Assembly (NCBI RefSeq): GCF_011064285.1
Contig: NZ_CP049332.1
Location: 1,379,185 to 1,443,184, forward strand
Reading direction: 5' to 3'
From: Vibrio ziniensis
GTDB taxonomy: Bacteria > Pseudomonadota > Gammaproteobacteria > Enterobacterales > Vibrionaceae
Length of the DNA stretch: 64,000 nt
Below, piece by piece: positions 9,908 to 19,772 of the stretch. The notes below the pieces were generated by a model, which did no database searches, was not told the DNA's origin, and saw only the letters and a program-made list of their open reading frames with translations. The first letter of the stretch is position 1. The number at the start of each line of letters is the position of its first letter. The translations under genes were made by a program, and so were the position numbers.

Positions 9908-10618
9908 TTATTTAGCCAAAGCGTTTGAATAATCTTCCAGAGTTGTTACCCATCCGAAGAAAGTTCGGATGTTGAGTAACGCTGCATCGTGCGCTGAGCG
10001 CGGTCCCGCCTGATGTGTGGCATCGGAAAGCACGACACCAAAGTATTCGAGATGGAAACCGTCTCTTAATGTCGATTCCACACAGACATTCGTTGCGATA
10101 CCTGTGAAAACAAGATTTCGTATCCCACGCGAGCGCAGCATGGTGTCTAGGTTGGTGTTAAAGAAGCCGCTATAACGGGTTTTCGGAATAACCCAATCTC
10201 CCTGTTGAGGTTTTATCTCTTCAACTAGCTCGTAATCCCAACCGCCTTTTGAAAGAAATCGACCAGATAGCTCTGGTTGCTTACGCATCGTTTTCAGCGC
10301 GTTGGACTTATGCCAGTTTGGCGAACCTTCACCACCCGCTTCGACATACTTGTTATCCCAACCGTTTTGCAGAAAAACCACTTGAATACCCGCTTTGCGC
10401 GAGATTTCGATAGTTTTGTTGATGTTTTCAATCACAGGTCCAGTGCCGGAAACATCAAAGCCCGCCAAATCCAGATACCCTTCTTTGCTGGCATATGCGT
10501 TCTGCATATCCACCACAATCAAAGCCGTTTCACTGGCTTTAATCGCCAGATTTTCTGGTTCAGCTTTTAATACAACTTGTGGAGATTCACCTGTATTCAG
10601 TGAGTAGCCAGTAATCAT
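9908..10618 (-). CDS. rutB: Ureidoacrylate amidohydrolase RutB
   Basis: This 236-residue isochorismatase-like cysteine hydrolase cleaves (peroxy)ureidoacrylate to carbamate and aminoacrylate. The catalytic aspartate lies in [11 protein letters not shown] (about residues 33-43), the lysine around residue 150 in the [10 protein letters not shown] region, and the nucleophilic cysteine in [19 protein letters not shown] near residue 180. The start codon overlaps the rutA stop by 4 bp. Length matches E. coli RutB closely. Confidence 0.95.
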   Translation of the reverse strand: MITGYSLNTGESPQVVLKAEPENLAIKASETALIVVDMQNAYASKEGYLDLAGFDVSGTGPVIENINKTIEISRKAGIQVVFLQNGWDNKYVEAGGEGSPNWHKSNALKTMRKQPELSGRFLSKGGWDYELVEEIKPQQGDWVIPKTRYSGFFNTNLDTMLRSRGIRNLVFTGIATNVCVESTLRDGFHLEYFGVVLSDATHQAGPRSAHDAALLNIRTFFGWVTTLEDYSNALAK

Positions 10619-11706
10619 GCTGCGTACGCTCCCTGAACTGTGACGTGTTGACGAGTTTTCATTAACGGTTGAATACGTTCACCAAACGCTGTGACGCCTT
10701 CAACAAACTCATCGAATGTCAGTAGAACACCACCAGTGCCTTCAACTTCATCGACTTCATCTAGGAGACGAGCAACCGTTTCGTAAGAACCCACTAACGT
10801 ACCCATGTTGATGTTTACCGCTGAAGTCGGGTCAGACATTTGGCGTACGTTAGTATCGCTACCCGATTTGGTATCCTGAGCGGCTTGAACACCCAGCCAT
10901 TCTAAAGCTGCGTCGTCTTTGCCTTCTTTGTAATGCTCCCATTTAGCGCGAGCCGCTTCATCTGTTTCATCAGCGATGATCATAAAGAGCACAAATGAGC
11001 TAACTTCACGGCCGGTCTTTTCTGTCGCCTCAATCAAACGGCTGGCTTGAGGTGCAAATGCTTTAGGCGTGTTGACACCTTTACCAAAAATGAAGTTGTG
11101 GTCAGCATATTTTGCTGAGAATGCCATGCCAGCATCACTAGAACCGGCACAGATGATTTTCATTTTTTCCTGAGGTTTAGGACTTACTCGGCAATCTTCC
11201 ATGGTGAAGTAGTCACCTTTAAAATCTGAAGAACCGGTATCCCACAAATCGCGAAGCACTTGAGCGTATTCAGATAGGTAGTCATAACGAGAAGAGAAAA
11301 ACTCATCGCCCGGCCACAAGCCCATTTGCGTGTATTCCGGCTTTTGCCAACCTGTTACCAAGTTAACGCCAAAGCGACCATGGGAGATGGAATCAATGGT
11401 GGAAGCCATACGTGCCACAATCGCTGGCGGCAACGTTAACGTTGCAGAGGTTGCGAACAACTGAATTTTTGAAGTAACAGCAGCAAGACCCGCCATCAAA
11501 CTGAATGACTCTAGGTTGTGTTCCCAGAACTCTGTTTTTCCGCCGAAGCCGCGTAACTTAATCATCGATAGAGCGAAATCTAATCCGTAATGTTCTGCTC
11601 GTAATACGATCTCTTTGTTCAGGTCAAAAGTCGGCATGTATTGAGGCGCATTTTCCGAGATCAACCAACCGTTATTTCCAATAGGAATGAAGACACCAAT
11701 CTGCAT
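10615..11706 (-). CDS. rutA: Pyrimidine monooxygenase RutA
   Basis: This flavin-dependent, luciferase-family enzyme opens the uracil ring using O2 and reduced FMN from RutF. Long stretches match RutA from enterics, among them [40 protein letters not shown] and [20 protein letters not shown]. The start at 11706 was chosen because AAGGAG lies 6 nt before it; the frame stays open to 11730 but has no ribosome-binding site there. The result is 363 residues, the usual RutA length. It is the first gene of the operon, with a RutR-like operator upstream. Confidence 0.96.
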   Translation of the reverse strand: MQIGVFIPIGNNGWLISENAPQYMPTFDLNKEIVLRAEHYGLDFALSMIKLRGFGGKTEFWEHNLESFSLMAGLAAVTSKIQLFATSATLTLPPAIVARMASTIDSISHGRFGVNLVTGWQKPEYTQMGLWPGDEFFSSRYDYLSEYAQVLRDLWDTGSSDFKGDYFTMEDCRVSPKPQEKMKIICAGSSDAGMAFSAKYADHNFIFGKGVNTPKAFAPQASRLIEATEKTGREVSSFVLFMIIADETDEAARAKWEHYKEGKDDAALEWLGVQAAQDTKSGSDTNVRQMSDPTSAVNINMGTLVGSYETVARLLDEVDEVEGTGGVLLTFDEFVEGVTAFGERIQPLMKTRQHVTVQGAYAA

Positions 11707-11829
11707 ATAAAACTCCTTGTAATTAACCATGCATATATTTACTTCCTCGCATTGATCTAAATCAAAGTTTATGCCAATAAATTATTTGCATTAATTAACA
11801 AACAGTTAACTAATTTAGACCTCAAAAAT

Positions 11830-11845
11830 CAGACCAAATGGTCTG
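11830..11845. promoter_or_regulatory. RutR-like operator
   Basis: The palindrome CAGACCAAATGGTCTG has the core GACCA-N2-TGGTC, as in the E. coli RutR operator TTGACCANNTGGTCAA, with differing outer bases. Its centre is about 131 bp upstream of the rutA start and it stands alone in the region. RutR is released from such sites by uracil or thymine. The rutR gene lies directly upstream, on the same strand. Confidence 0.85.
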
Positions 11846-11977
11846 TTTTAAAACATCTGGATTGGTGCAAAAGCACTAATCGAGTGCACAAAAAACGCAC
11901 AACCAGAATGCAAATAGAGGTTAGGAACCAGGTTTTACACTGCGGAAATAAAGACAAAAATGGGAATCTAGAGCGAT

Positions 11978-11999
11978 AAAAAAGTCACTTATAAGTGAC
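11978..11999 (-). terminator. Rho-independent terminator of rutR
   Basis: A perfect 16-bp palindrome GTCACTTATAAGTGAC (11984-11999) is followed on the minus strand by TTTTTT. It lies 46 bp beyond the rutR stop codon and would separate rutR from the rutA promoter. Confidence 0.75.
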
Positions 12000-12045
12000 C
12001 TTTTAGAGACTTCTCGAAACAACTTATTGGACGCTTAACAAGGCA

Positions 12046-12729
12046 CTATGCAATGCCATTGAAGATGATGTTTTGGATGGACTGGCAAGTTTCTTCAAAG
12101 AATTTCTTATTGGACAGGTCTTTCCCCGTTATCGCTTTAACCTGAACACTAAAGTCTGCATAGTGCTGTGTGGTTGACCAAATTGTAAAGATCAATTGTG
12201 TGGGATCGATTGGCTTAATTTTACCTTGGCTTATCCAACGCTCGATGACTTTAGATTTTTCATCGATGATGTTTTTTAACTCACCATTGAGATAATTCTT
12301 GAGAATTGGTGCACCTTGAATGATTTCCAAACAGAACAAGCGTGAAGCTTCAGGTTGATCGCGTGACAGTTCCATCTTGAGACGAATGTAGTTTTCAATT
12401 GCGGTTTTAGGGTCGTCCACTTCATCAAAGCCAGCAATTGGCGCAAGCCAATCGTTTAGGATGTTTTCTAAGATGGTTAAATAAAGCTCTTCTTTGCTTT
12501 TGAAGTAATAGAATAAGTTTGTTTTGGAAATATCTGCGCTATTGGCAATTTGTTCGATCGTCGTTCCATGAAAACCGTATTGAGAAAACACCGCTAAAGC
12601 AGTTTCCAAAATAAACTGTCTTTTATCATCAAACTTTTTTCGTCTACGAACCCCTGGCTCAACCGTTGTACGACTTTTTTTCAACGGACTCACTTTCGTC
12701 CCTTTTAGCGATATAGCTGCTTTAGCCAT
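12046..12729 (-). CDS. rutR: TetR-family regulator RutR
   Basis: This TetR-type regulator has an N-terminal helix-turn-helix (TTIEQIANSADISKTNLFYY) after a basic tail, and a C-terminal ligand domain with RLFCLEIIQGAPILKNYL, as in RutR, the uracil/thymine sensor. The ATG at 12729 follows AGGAAG and gives 227 residues; a GTG at 12744 is possible but lacks a ribosome-binding site. It lies upstream of rutABCDEF on the same strand, with its own terminator. By family knowledge it represses rut genes until pyrimidine is present. Confidence 0.93.
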   Translation of the reverse strand: MAKAAISLKGTKVSPLKKSRTTVEPGVRRRKKFDDKRQFILETALAVFSQYGFHGTTIEQIANSADISKTNLFYYFKSKEELYLTILENILNDWLAPIAGFDEVDDPKTAIENYIRLKMELSRDQPEASRLFCLEIIQGAPILKNYLNGELKNIIDEKSKVIERWISQGKIKPIDPTQLIFTIWSTTQHYADFSVQVKAITGKDLSNKKFFEETCQSIQNIIFNGIA

Positions 12730-12969
12730 CTGTCTTCCTGACACCTTCTCAATACTACTGAATTGCGGTCATACTAACACCTTCGGATGAGAATGTGTCT
12801 TTAGATCTTCGTTAATGTAAACCGCCACTCACTTGAAGCATTACGCCAACCCCCAAATTGAAAAAAACTCATGTACAACATGATCAAAATGCGATTGAGT
12901 TCATATAAATAAACATTAATCATTTAGCCATCTAGACGTATTCAGTTTTGTTTATTTAGAGGTAACAAG

Positions 12970-14091
12970 ATGTCTGAACATATTAATCCGTTGATCACTC
13001 CTTTCTTTGCTGACCAAGTTGGTAGCCTACTACGCAGTGACAAGCTAAAAGCCGCTCGATTACAAAAGCAAAACAACGAAATCACAGCTGAGCAGTTGAT
13101 AAAAATTCAGCGAGAAGAAACCCGTTTACATGTTGAGCAACAAAAGTTGGCTGGACTTACCGCTATTACTGATGGTGAATATTCAAGAGCATGGTGGCAC
13201 TTTGATTTTCTTGAAGGATTAAAAGGAGTTGAAGGCTACACACCTGAAGTACCGCTTAACTTTAAAGGAACCAAACCCAAAACGCATAGTGTTAAGATCA
13301 CTGATAGAATTAGCTTTGACTCCAATCACCCGTTTCTTGGCGATTTTGTGTTCCTGAACTCATTACTTCAACCAAATCAACATGTGGCCAAACAGACAAT
13401 TCCAAGTCCAAACATGCTTTTTCTACGTGGGAAAAATGTGGCTGAATGCTACCAAAATAATGACGGGCTGTTCATCAACGATTTAATCCAAACCTATCAG
13501 GATGCTATTCAAGCTTTTTATGATAAAGGCTGTCGTTACCTTCAACTTGACGATACTTCTTGGGCTTCATTCTTCTCAGTTGATGGAGTGAATAGTCTCA
13601 AAGAGCAGGGATACGACACCAACAAGTTACTCGCTATTTTCGAATATTTGCTTAACGAATCGATTAAAAACAAGCCCCAGGATATGCTAGTTACAATGCA
13701 CATTTGCCGAGGAAACTTCCGATCGACATACTTTGGTTCTGGGGGATATGAAGCAGCCGAAGAAACCATATTTGGTCGACTCAACGTTGATGGATTGTTC
13801 CTAGAGTTTGACGACGAACGCTCAGGCGGATTTGAACCGTTAAGACATGTGAACAGAACAGATCTGTTCATCGTATTGGGGTTAGTCACATCTAAGACGC
13901 CAGACATTGAGCCAAAGGATTACATCAAGTCTCGGATTGTTGAAGCTACAAAATACATCCCCCTTGAGCAGTTACGCTTAAGCCCACAATGTGGGTTCGC
14001 ATCCACTGAAGAAGGTAACATTCTCTCAGAGCAACAACAGTGGAATAAGCTCAAACATGTTGTTGAGATTGCTAACGAAGTTTGGGGATGA
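12970..14091 (+). CDS. MetE C-terminal-domain-like methyltransferase (YxjG/YxjH type)
   Basis: This 373-residue protein corresponds to the catalytic C-terminal barrel of cobalamin-independent methionine synthase, without the N-terminal domain. The zinc/thiol site looks complete: His244 and Cys246 in MHICRGN, Glu279 in LFLEFDDERSG and Cys341 in SPQCGFAS. The N-terminal FADQVGSLLRSDKL segment is typical of the YxjG/YxjH group, which are thought to transfer methyl groups to thiols such as homocysteine from an unusual donor. The donor cannot be deduced here. AGAGGT precedes the ATG. It is divergent from rutR and is followed by a hairpin. Confidence 0.85.
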   Translation: MSEHINPLITPFFADQVGSLLRSDKLKAARLQKQNNEITAEQLIKIQREETRLHVEQQKLAGLTAITDGEYSRAWWHFDFLEGLKGVEGYTPEVPLNFKGTKPKTHSVKITDRISFDSNHPFLGDFVFLNSLLQPNQHVAKQTIPSPNMLFLRGKNVAECYQNNDGLFINDLIQTYQDAIQAFYDKGCRYLQLDDTSWASFFSVDGVNSLKEQGYDTNKLLAIFEYLLNESIKNKPQDMLVTMHICRGNFRSTYFGSGGYEAAEETIFGRLNVDGLFLEFDDERSGGFEPLRHVNRTDLFIVLGLVTSKTPDIEPKDYIKSRIVEATKYIPLEQLRLSPQCGFASTEEGNILSEQQQWNKLKHVVEIANEVWG

Positions 14092-14118
14092 AAGCCGCTA
14101 GCGAATCTGGTGACTTTG

Positions 14119-14143
14119 AGTGGCTCCCTTTAAGGGGGCTCAC
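14119..14143 (+). terminator. Possible terminator after the MetE-like gene
   Basis: An imperfect hairpin (AGTGGCTCCCTT / TAAGGGGGCTCACT) begins about 28 bp after the MetE-like stop codon and is followed by a short T-containing tail, TATTTGT. The stem is good but the U-tract is weak. Confidence 0.5.
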
Positions 14144-14229
14144 TATTTGTACTGTACCCTAACACGTCTTCCTTCCTCACGAAATCTGGCTACCTGAAAT
14201 ATCTACGTCACTCTTTACTTAACCAACTT

Positions 14230-14649
14230 TTAGCTTTGAGCCTCATCCAATCGGCGATTCACAGGGTATCGCTCGAAATCTTCCCAATACTGAATACCGC
14301 CAATCATCTCTTTAACAGCAAAGCCTAGTGCTGAGATTTTTTTTGCAGCTTTAGTCGCACCGTTGCAACCCGGTCCCCAGCAATAAACAACAAAGATTGT
14401 ATCTTTAGGAAAATGAGCGAAAGACTCCGCACTAATATTGGCGTGAGGCATGCTCTCTGCAGTGATAGCGTGGCTTTTGTTGTATGCATCTACACTTCGA
14501 ACATCGAGCAAAATGAACTGTTTGTTGCTCTCTTTAATATCTGCATAAACATCTGAGCAGTCGGTTTCAAAGCCCAGTTTGCTAGTAAAAAACGCGTTCG
14601 CAGTTTCACTGTCCGCGGCTGGATGGGAAAGTACATTTGATATTTTCAT
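14230..14649 (-). CDS. Rhodanese-domain protein
   Basis: This 139-residue single-domain rhodanese has the typical DVRSVDAYNKSHAITAESMP segment near residues 49-68 and an active-site loop VVYCWGPGCNGATKAAKKI, where a cysteine would carry the sulfur. Two cysteines are present in the loop; the second, Cys-Asn-Gly-Ala-Thr-Lys, fits the usual active-site position. It ends with GGIQYWEDFERYPV. No signal peptide is seen, so it is probably cytoplasmic. It is divergent from the LysR gene at 14834, which may control it. The sulfur donor and acceptor are unknown. Confidence 0.85.
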   Translation of the reverse strand: MKISNVLSHPAADSETANAFFTSKLGFETDCSDVYADIKESNKQFILLDVRSVDAYNKSHAITAESMPHANISAESFAHFPKDTIFVVYCWGPGCNGATKAAKKISALGFAVKEMIGGIQYWEDFERYPVNRRLDEAQS

Positions 14650-14833
14650 AGCGATTTATCTCCTTAACGCTGTTGAACCAAAACCATGTTGTTTCCTAGT
14701 TAGTGTATTAGGCATAAGTGGTGGAGAGAATTCGTAGTTTCTGAACGGAGCGTTAAGAGAAAACAAATATACTTTTGCTTCTGAAAGCCGATAATGAGCT
14801 ATCGATTGTGACTTTTGGAACGCGCTGGATTAC

Positions 14834-15685
14834 ATGGAATTTTATCACCTACGCTCATTTGTCGTTGTTGCCCAAACCGGCAACTTAACCCTAGCGGCTA
14901 AGCAGCTATACACAACGCCACCAGCCGTCAGTGCACACATCAAAGCTTTAGAAGAAGAGCTGCAAGTTCCGTTGTTTGTAAGAAGTAGCAAAGGCATGAC
15001 TCTCACCGAGAAAGGCGAGCTGTTACTTAAGAAGGCGCAGAAAACCTTAGATTCTGCGTTTGATTTGGTTAACACTGCGGCATCCAGTCAAGACGAAATC
15101 ATCGGCACTTTTCGATTAGGAATGAATCAAAAGCCAGCTCAACTTCAGATACCTCGTCTTATTGAAAATTTACTGATAAGCACTCCCGGCATTACTCTTC
15201 AAATCCAACCCGTGTCTTCAGGTAAAACAATTGAAGCGATTCGAAATGAAGAGCTGGATGGCGGTTTTATTTATGGAGAAATACCTAGTGATTTAGCCGC
15301 CATGAAAATAAAATCGCAAAGGATAACCACCATAGCACCATTTGGTTTTGTTTCTAATGCACCTTTAGAAACTGAACGTTGGATCACAATGGGGTACTAC
15401 TGCCCATTCGATATCTTTCTAAAATCAAAGTTAGGAAGAGAGATCAATGCCATTACTAGCAGCGACGATGACGCAACAAGATTAGAGCTAGTAAAAAGTG
15501 GTTTGGGTATCAGTTTCTATGAGTTGGAAGACGCACAGACACATGCGCAAAACAATGAAATCACCCTCCTTTCTGAGCTCGATTTTGACGCCGAACTCTA
15601 CTTTGTTGTCGCACAAAACAAAGCAAGCTCACCGATTACTAAAGCTGTGTTGCAAGAGCTCAGTACTCTTTGGAATATTAACTAA
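14834..15685 (+). CDS. LysR-family transcriptional regulator
   Basis: This 283-residue protein has a LysR winged helix at the N-terminus (MEFYHLRSFVVVAQTGNLTL, then AAKQLYTTPPAVSAHIKALE) and a periplasmic-binding-protein-like effector domain from about residue 90. It is divergent from the rhodanese gene with a 184-bp shared control region, the usual arrangement for a LysR regulator and its target. It converges on the TRAP transporter operon. The effector is not recognisable from the sequence. Confidence 0.88.
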   Translation: MEFYHLRSFVVVAQTGNLTLAAKQLYTTPPAVSAHIKALEEELQVPLFVRSSKGMTLTEKGELLLKKAQKTLDSAFDLVNTAASSQDEIIGTFRLGMNQKPAQLQIPRLIENLLISTPGITLQIQPVSSGKTIEAIRNEELDGGFIYGEIPSDLAAMKIKSQRITTIAPFGFVSNAPLETERWITMGYYCPFDIFLKSKLGREINAITSSDDDATRLELVKSGLGISFYELEDAQTHAQNNEITLLSELDFDAELYFVVAQNKASSPITKAVLQELSTLWNIN

Positions 15686-15704
15686 CCTTTATCAACCACC
15701 TAAA

Positions 15705-15736
15705 ACAACATCAGCGACCAAAGCCGCTGATGTTGT
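15705..15736. terminator. Hairpin between the LysR gene and the TRAP operon
   Basis: A perfect 12-bp inverted repeat (ACAACATCAGCG / CGCTGATGTTGT) with an 8-base loop lies between two converging genes. On the minus strand the stem is followed by TTTT, so it best terminates the TRAP operon; on the plus strand no U-run follows. Confidence 0.65.
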
Positions 15737-15757
15737 GAATCTAAACAAAGAAATGGA

Positions 15758-16798
15758 TTAGCTGTAACGATAAGGTCTGCCTGCTTTTTCCATATCTGAG
15801 TTGTATTTCTTAAATATCTCAACCACTTTTGCTTTAGTTGGCGATTCTTTCGCAATCTCATCCCAGAATTTGTGCGATTCAGCTTCAACAGTTGCCCATT
15901 CCGCATCTGGAATTGAAGTTAGCTTCATGTCTGCACCCTCTACACGAAGTTTTGCTTCACCGCCCCAGTACCACCATTGACGATAGTAATGAGAACTATC
16001 CATACAGAGTTGTAGTAGTTCTTTTAGATGTTCAGGTAGCGCATTGTAGCGATCCATATTGGCAAAGAAGTGTCCAATCCACGCACCAGAGATGTTGTTG
16101 GTTAGGAAGTAATCGGTCACTTTGGACCAACCAACCGTGTAGTCTTCAGTAATACCAGACCATGCAATACCATCTAGCTCACCCGTTTGAAGACCCACTT
16201 CCACATCTTCCCATGGAATGGATACAGGAACTACGCCGAACTTAGCAAGGAAGCGCCCCGCTGTTGGGAAAGTAAAGATACGAAGACCTTTAAGATCCTT
16301 TAGGCTAGTAATTGGTTTTTTAGTTGCGAAGTGACAAGGGTCCCATGCACCTGCGGAAATGTGTTTAACGCCCACTTTCGCGTACTCTTCTTTCCAGATT
16401 TCGTCCAAACCGTACTGATTGAATAACACAGGAATATCCAGTGAGTAACGGCTGCCAAATGGGAAGTAGCCACCAAAAGTGGTCACTTCCGTTGGAGAAG
16501 CCATTGAGTCATCATCAGACTGAACGGCATCTATGATGCCTTTTTGCATCGCACGAAACAGCTCACCAGTTGGTACTAATTGGTCTGCGAAATACAGTTC
16601 AATTTGCATTTCATCGCCCGCAAGGCGGTTAAACATTTCAATAGCAGGTTTCACTACGTGCTCGGCCAACGCTGGCCCAGCGTAGGTCTGCATACGCCAC
16701 TTAATTTTTGGGTTAGCAGCAAACGTTTTGGCAGGAGCAAGTAGAGTTCCTGCTGTAAGCGCCGCAGCACTGGTTAGAAACTTACGTCTTGAATTCAT
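15758..16798 (-). CDS. TRAP transporter solute-binding protein (DctP family)
   Basis: This 346-residue protein begins with a twin-arginine-like signal (MNSRRKFLTSAAALTAGTLL) and an AFA-type cleavage region near residue 27, which suggests export to the periplasm, perhaps already folded. The mature part has the DctP pattern: WRMQTYAGPALAEHVVKPAI near its start, then DLKGLRIFTFPTAGRFLAKF, where the family's substrate-contacting arginine lies. It resembles the group that binds 2-oxo or carboxylic acids, but the ligand cannot be assigned. GGAGGG precedes the ATG. It follows the DctM gene by 78 bp. Confidence 0.9.
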   Translation of the reverse strand: MNSRRKFLTSAAALTAGTLLAPAKTFAANPKIKWRMQTYAGPALAEHVVKPAIEMFNRLAGDEMQIELYFADQLVPTGELFRAMQKGIIDAVQSDDDSMASPTEVTTFGGYFPFGSRYSLDIPVLFNQYGLDEIWKEEYAKVGVKHISAGAWDPCHFATKKPITSLKDLKGLRIFTFPTAGRFLAKFGVVPVSIPWEDVEVGLQTGELDGIAWSGITEDYTVGWSKVTDYFLTNNISGAWIGHFFANMDRYNALPEHLKELLQLCMDSSHYYRQWWYWGGEAKLRVEGADMKLTSIPDAEWATVEAESHKFWDEIAKESPTKAKVVEIFKKYNSDMEKAGRPYRYS

Positions 16799-16876
16799 GG
16801 ATATCCCTCCGGTTAATTTCCCTGTGGACTTATCGTCCGACTGGTATTTTTATTTCTAAAAAAATCGAGTTATTGC

Positions 16877-18199
16877 TTATTTTCCGTAAACGTAATCAGG
16901 CAACCACAACGCCATTTGTGGAAAAATCATAATTAGAATCAGTGAAAGCACCATGATGGCAACAAATGGTCCTATGGAGCTGTATATATCCCGCAACGTA
17001 ATACCAGGTGGTGCCATAGCACGCATCAGGAACAGGTTGTAACCAAACGGTGGCGTAATATAGGCAATCTGAGAGGTGACCGTGTAGAGCACTCCATACC
17101 AAATGAGGTCAAATCCCAACGCGTGCACTAAAGGGACATACAACGGAGCCACGATAACCAGCATCGCCGTATCATCAAGAAAGGTTCCCATCACCAAGAA
17201 TGAAAGCTGCATCAGGATAAGGATTGTCCATGGGCTTAAACCTAGCTGTTCCGTAAACAAAGTTTCGATGGATTTCACCGCTCCTAAGCCATCAAACACC
17301 GCGCCAAAGCCCAAGGCTGCAAGAATGATCCACATGAACATACAGGATATAGCTAACGTGCTACGCACAGAGTTCTCGAACACAACGCGCGTCATACGTC
17401 TTTTAAGAATTGCCGCAAGAAACGCAGCCATTGCACCAATAGCTGAACTTTCCACAAGGCTTGTCCAGCCATTTACGAAAGGAACCATCATCACTGCGAA
17501 AATGCCTAGCGGCAGGATACCTGCACCGAGCAAACGAAGTTTTTCAGACATCGGAACATTGCGCTCTTCTGCACTAAGAACAGGACCAAGACTGGGGTTA
17601 ATGCGACAGCGAATAGCCACATAGAGAATAAACAATACCGCCATGACTAAACCAGGTATTACACCCGCAAGCCAAAGCTGACCAACAGGTTGACGCGCAA
17701 TCATCGCATACAGAACCAACACCACTGATGGGGGAACAAGTATTCCCAAAGAAGAGCCCGCCTGAACAACGCCTGTGACCATTTTCTTGTCGTATTTACG
17801 CTTTAGAAGCTCAGGTAACGCAATGGTTGCACCGATTGCCATACCCGCAACGGACAAACCGTTCATGGCTGAGACCAGCACCATAAGGCCAATAGTACCT
17901 ATCGCTAGGCCTCCGGGCATAGGCCCCATCCAAACATGGAACATCTTGTATAAATCGTCAGCAATTTTCGATTCAGACAGAATATAGCCCATGAAAATAA
18001 ACATGGGCAGTGTAAGCATTGGGTACCAGTTCATCAGCTTTACAGCTGCGGTAAAAGGGATTTCGACCCCTCCGTTTCCCCATAAGAGAATAGCAGCAAT
18101 GGAAGCAACAGCACCTATTGCAGCAAATACACGTTGACCCGTTGCCATAAGCAACATCATCAACGAGAACATCATTGTTGCGATCATGCCGTAACTCAT
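16877..18199 (-). CDS. TRAP transporter large permease subunit (DctM)
   Basis: This 440-residue membrane protein has about twelve helices and the DctM signature segments PMLTLPMFIFMGYILSESKI, QAGSSLGILVPPSVVLVLYA and LDDTAMLVIVAPLYVPLVHA. It forms the sodium-coupled transport channel that takes substrate from the DctP protein. The start codon overlaps the DctQ stop by 4 bp (ATGA), so the two membrane subunits are translationally coupled. The gene order Q, M, P on one strand is a common TRAP arrangement. Confidence 0.93.
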   Translation of the reverse strand: MSYGMIATMMFSLMMLLMATGQRVFAAIGAVASIAAILLWGNGGVEIPFTAAVKLMNWYPMLTLPMFIFMGYILSESKIADDLYKMFHVWMGPMPGGLAIGTIGLMVLVSAMNGLSVAGMAIGATIALPELLKRKYDKKMVTGVVQAGSSLGILVPPSVVLVLYAMIARQPVGQLWLAGVIPGLVMAVLFILYVAIRCRINPSLGPVLSAEERNVPMSEKLRLLGAGILPLGIFAVMMVPFVNGWTSLVESSAIGAMAAFLAAILKRRMTRVVFENSVRSTLAISCMFMWIILAALGFGAVFDGLGAVKSIETLFTEQLGLSPWTILILMQLSFLVMGTFLDDTAMLVIVAPLYVPLVHALGFDLIWYGVLYTVTSQIAYITPPFGYNLFLMRAMAPPGITLRDIYSSIGPFVAIMVLSLILIMIFPQMALWLPDYVYGK

Positions 18200-18705
18200 T
18201 TGAGCTCCACTCCTCTTATCGTCGCGATATCTTTAATAAATTGTGAAATAGACTGTAGGATCATCATGAAAATACCAGCGCACATCAGCGCCTTTATCGG
18301 CCACAGCAGTGGTCGCCAAGCAGTACGAGTACGCTGAGCATATTCAAGCGAATAAAGTGTGCTCTCCAATCCGCCATAAAGAAGTACAGCAAGATAAAAA
18401 AGCAAAAAGAATACGGTGAAAGCGTCAACCCATGCGCGCGTTTTGACGGACCATTCACCGTAAAATAAGTCCATTCGAACGTTCGCGTTGAGTTGGATAG
18501 CGTATGCACCACCTAAAATGTAGTAAGCAACCATCATGAATTGGGCAGACTCAAGCGTCCACAATGACGGCATAAAGAAGGTTTTAGAGATAGAAGACCA
18601 AAGCAGGATCCCCACCATGACAAATATGCCATACGTCATGATACGACCAACGCAGCGATTAAACGCGTCGACGTATTTCACGTAGGCAACAACAAATCCG
18701 GGCAT
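18196..18705 (-). CDS. TRAP transporter small permease subunit (DctQ)
   Basis: This 169-residue protein has four predicted membrane helices and the DctQ-like pattern with NANVRMDLFYG (about residues 72-82) after an aromatic helix. DctQ subunits support the DctM channel. AAGGAA precedes the ATG. It is the first gene of the three-gene TRAP operon and overlaps dctM by 4 bp. Confidence 0.9.
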   Translation of the reverse strand: MPGFVVAYVKYVDAFNRCVGRIMTYGIFVMVGILLWSSISKTFFMPSLWTLESAQFMMVAYYILGGAYAIQLNANVRMDLFYGEWSVKTRAWVDAFTVFFLLFYLAVLLYGGLESTLYSLEYAQRTRTAWRPLLWPIKALMCAGIFMMILQSISQFIKDIATIRGVELK

Positions 18706-19199
18706 GAAATTTCCTTATTACCAATCCCTTAAAAAAAGTGCAGATAATTCACTTTATCCATATCAATTTGAAGACTGATGAATCTGCTGTTTTTGTAATT
18801 AATGTTCTATAAACAGTCAGTATGAGCACTTATTTGGTGAACTAGGCAAAAGACACGCCAATTTGTATTTTTTATACAACTTAATGACTTAGAATATGAA
18901 AAGTGAAACACCACACAACATAACCATATGATTTAGATGGGTAATATTGATAACAAAAATATTGCTTTAAATATTTGACACAAGAGATAGCCAACAAATT
19001 CTTTCAGTAAATCAAAGGTAATTGCACTAAATTAGGTTAAACATTAACCACTATGGCGCAGATTATATTGATGTCTAAAAACGATTTTGCTATTGGCAAT
19101 CCACAGTAGAACGTGCCCATTGTTATAAGTCATTTAAAATGAGCTGGCACCGACGTCATAAGGCCGGTGCCAAATCCGTTACAATCAACTAATTCGAAT
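18706..19199. other. Intergenic region upstream of the TRAP operon
   Basis: This 494-bp AT-rich stretch holds no convincing gene; the best short frame, 18 codons from 19053, has no ribosome-binding site. It should contain the TRAP promoter. Near the right end a hairpin at 19145-19172 (TGGCACCG / CGGTGCCA, 12-base loop) lies just after the flavin reductase gene on the minus strand and probably ends that transcript, although its U-tract is weak. Confidence 0.55.
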
Positions 19200-19772
19200 C
19201 TATTTCGAACGAGGCAATACAGTGAGAACACGCACGATAAACGCGTGCAATTCAGACATGTAATTGATTAAGAACTTCTCGGTACCTTCGTCAGTCACCT
19301 TACCATCTTCAGTGATGAGACCCGGTTTAAACTGAATGTACGCTTCGACCGTATTCATCAGCGGCGAATTACAGAAACAAAGCACACCCCGTAAGCTTTG
19401 CTGAGCAACAGCAGTGCCGATTGAACCTGGTGAAGTACCAATAACGGCTGATGGTATACCAGTGAAGGAATTCTGTCCCCAAGGACGACTTGCCCAGTCA
19501 ATAGCATTCTTTAAACCGCCGGGAATTGAACGGTTGTATTCCGGCGTAACAAACAACACACCGTCCATTGCGGCTATGGCTTTTTTGAATTCCAGAGCAA
19601 CGGCTGGAAAATCCGCATCATAGTCTGGGCTATACAAGGGTAGATCTTTAATCGGAATTTCAATTAGTTCGAGTTCTGGTGGTGCAAGGCGTGCCAGTGC
19701 TTTTGCTAATAACCTATTGATAGAATTGGAGGACAAGCTACCTACGAAGTAGCCGACTTTGTACTTTGCCAT
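19200..19772 (-). CDS. NADPH-dependent FMN reductase / quinone reductase (ChrR-like)
   Basis: This 190-residue flavodoxin-like reductase has the phosphate-binding loop GSLSSNSINRLLAKALARLA (residues 11-30) and the family motif PEYNRSIPGGLKNAIDWASR around residue 77. Such enzymes reduce quinones, FMN or chromate with NAD(P)H and act in the cytoplasm. A good AGGAG site precedes the ATG. It is monocistronic here, between a TRAP operon and an AbgT gene, so its physiological substrate cannot be deduced. Confidence 0.88.
   Translation of the reverse strand: MAKYKVGYFVGSLSSNSINRLLAKALARLAPPELELIEIPIKDLPLYSPDYDADFPAVALEFKKAIAAMDGVLFVTPEYNRSIPGGLKNAIDWASRPWGQNSFTGIPSAVIGTSPGSIGTAVAQQSLRGVLCFCNSPLMNTVEAYIQFKPGLITEDGKVTDEGTEKFLINYMSELHAFIVRVLTVLPRSK

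Larger units (their letters stand above)
11707..12045. other. Intergenic region upstream of rutA and downstream of rutR
   Basis: This 339-bp region carries the rut operon promoter. The RutR-like palindrome is at 11830-11845 and a hairpin terminator for rutR is at 11978-11999. The stretch between 11731 and 11829 is AT-rich, as expected for a promoter and leader. No gene was found. Confidence 0.6.

Noticed and set aside
12745..12969. MetJ box or S-adenosylmethionine riboswitch upstream of the MetE-like gene
   Set aside because: TAGACGTATT near 12933 resembles half a MetJ site but no tandem copy follows, and no S-box features were recognised.
15838..16152. Plus-strand frame of 104 codons inside the TRAP binding-protein gene
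   Set aside because: It is antisense to a well-defined DctP gene and has no ribosome-binding site or recognisable domain.
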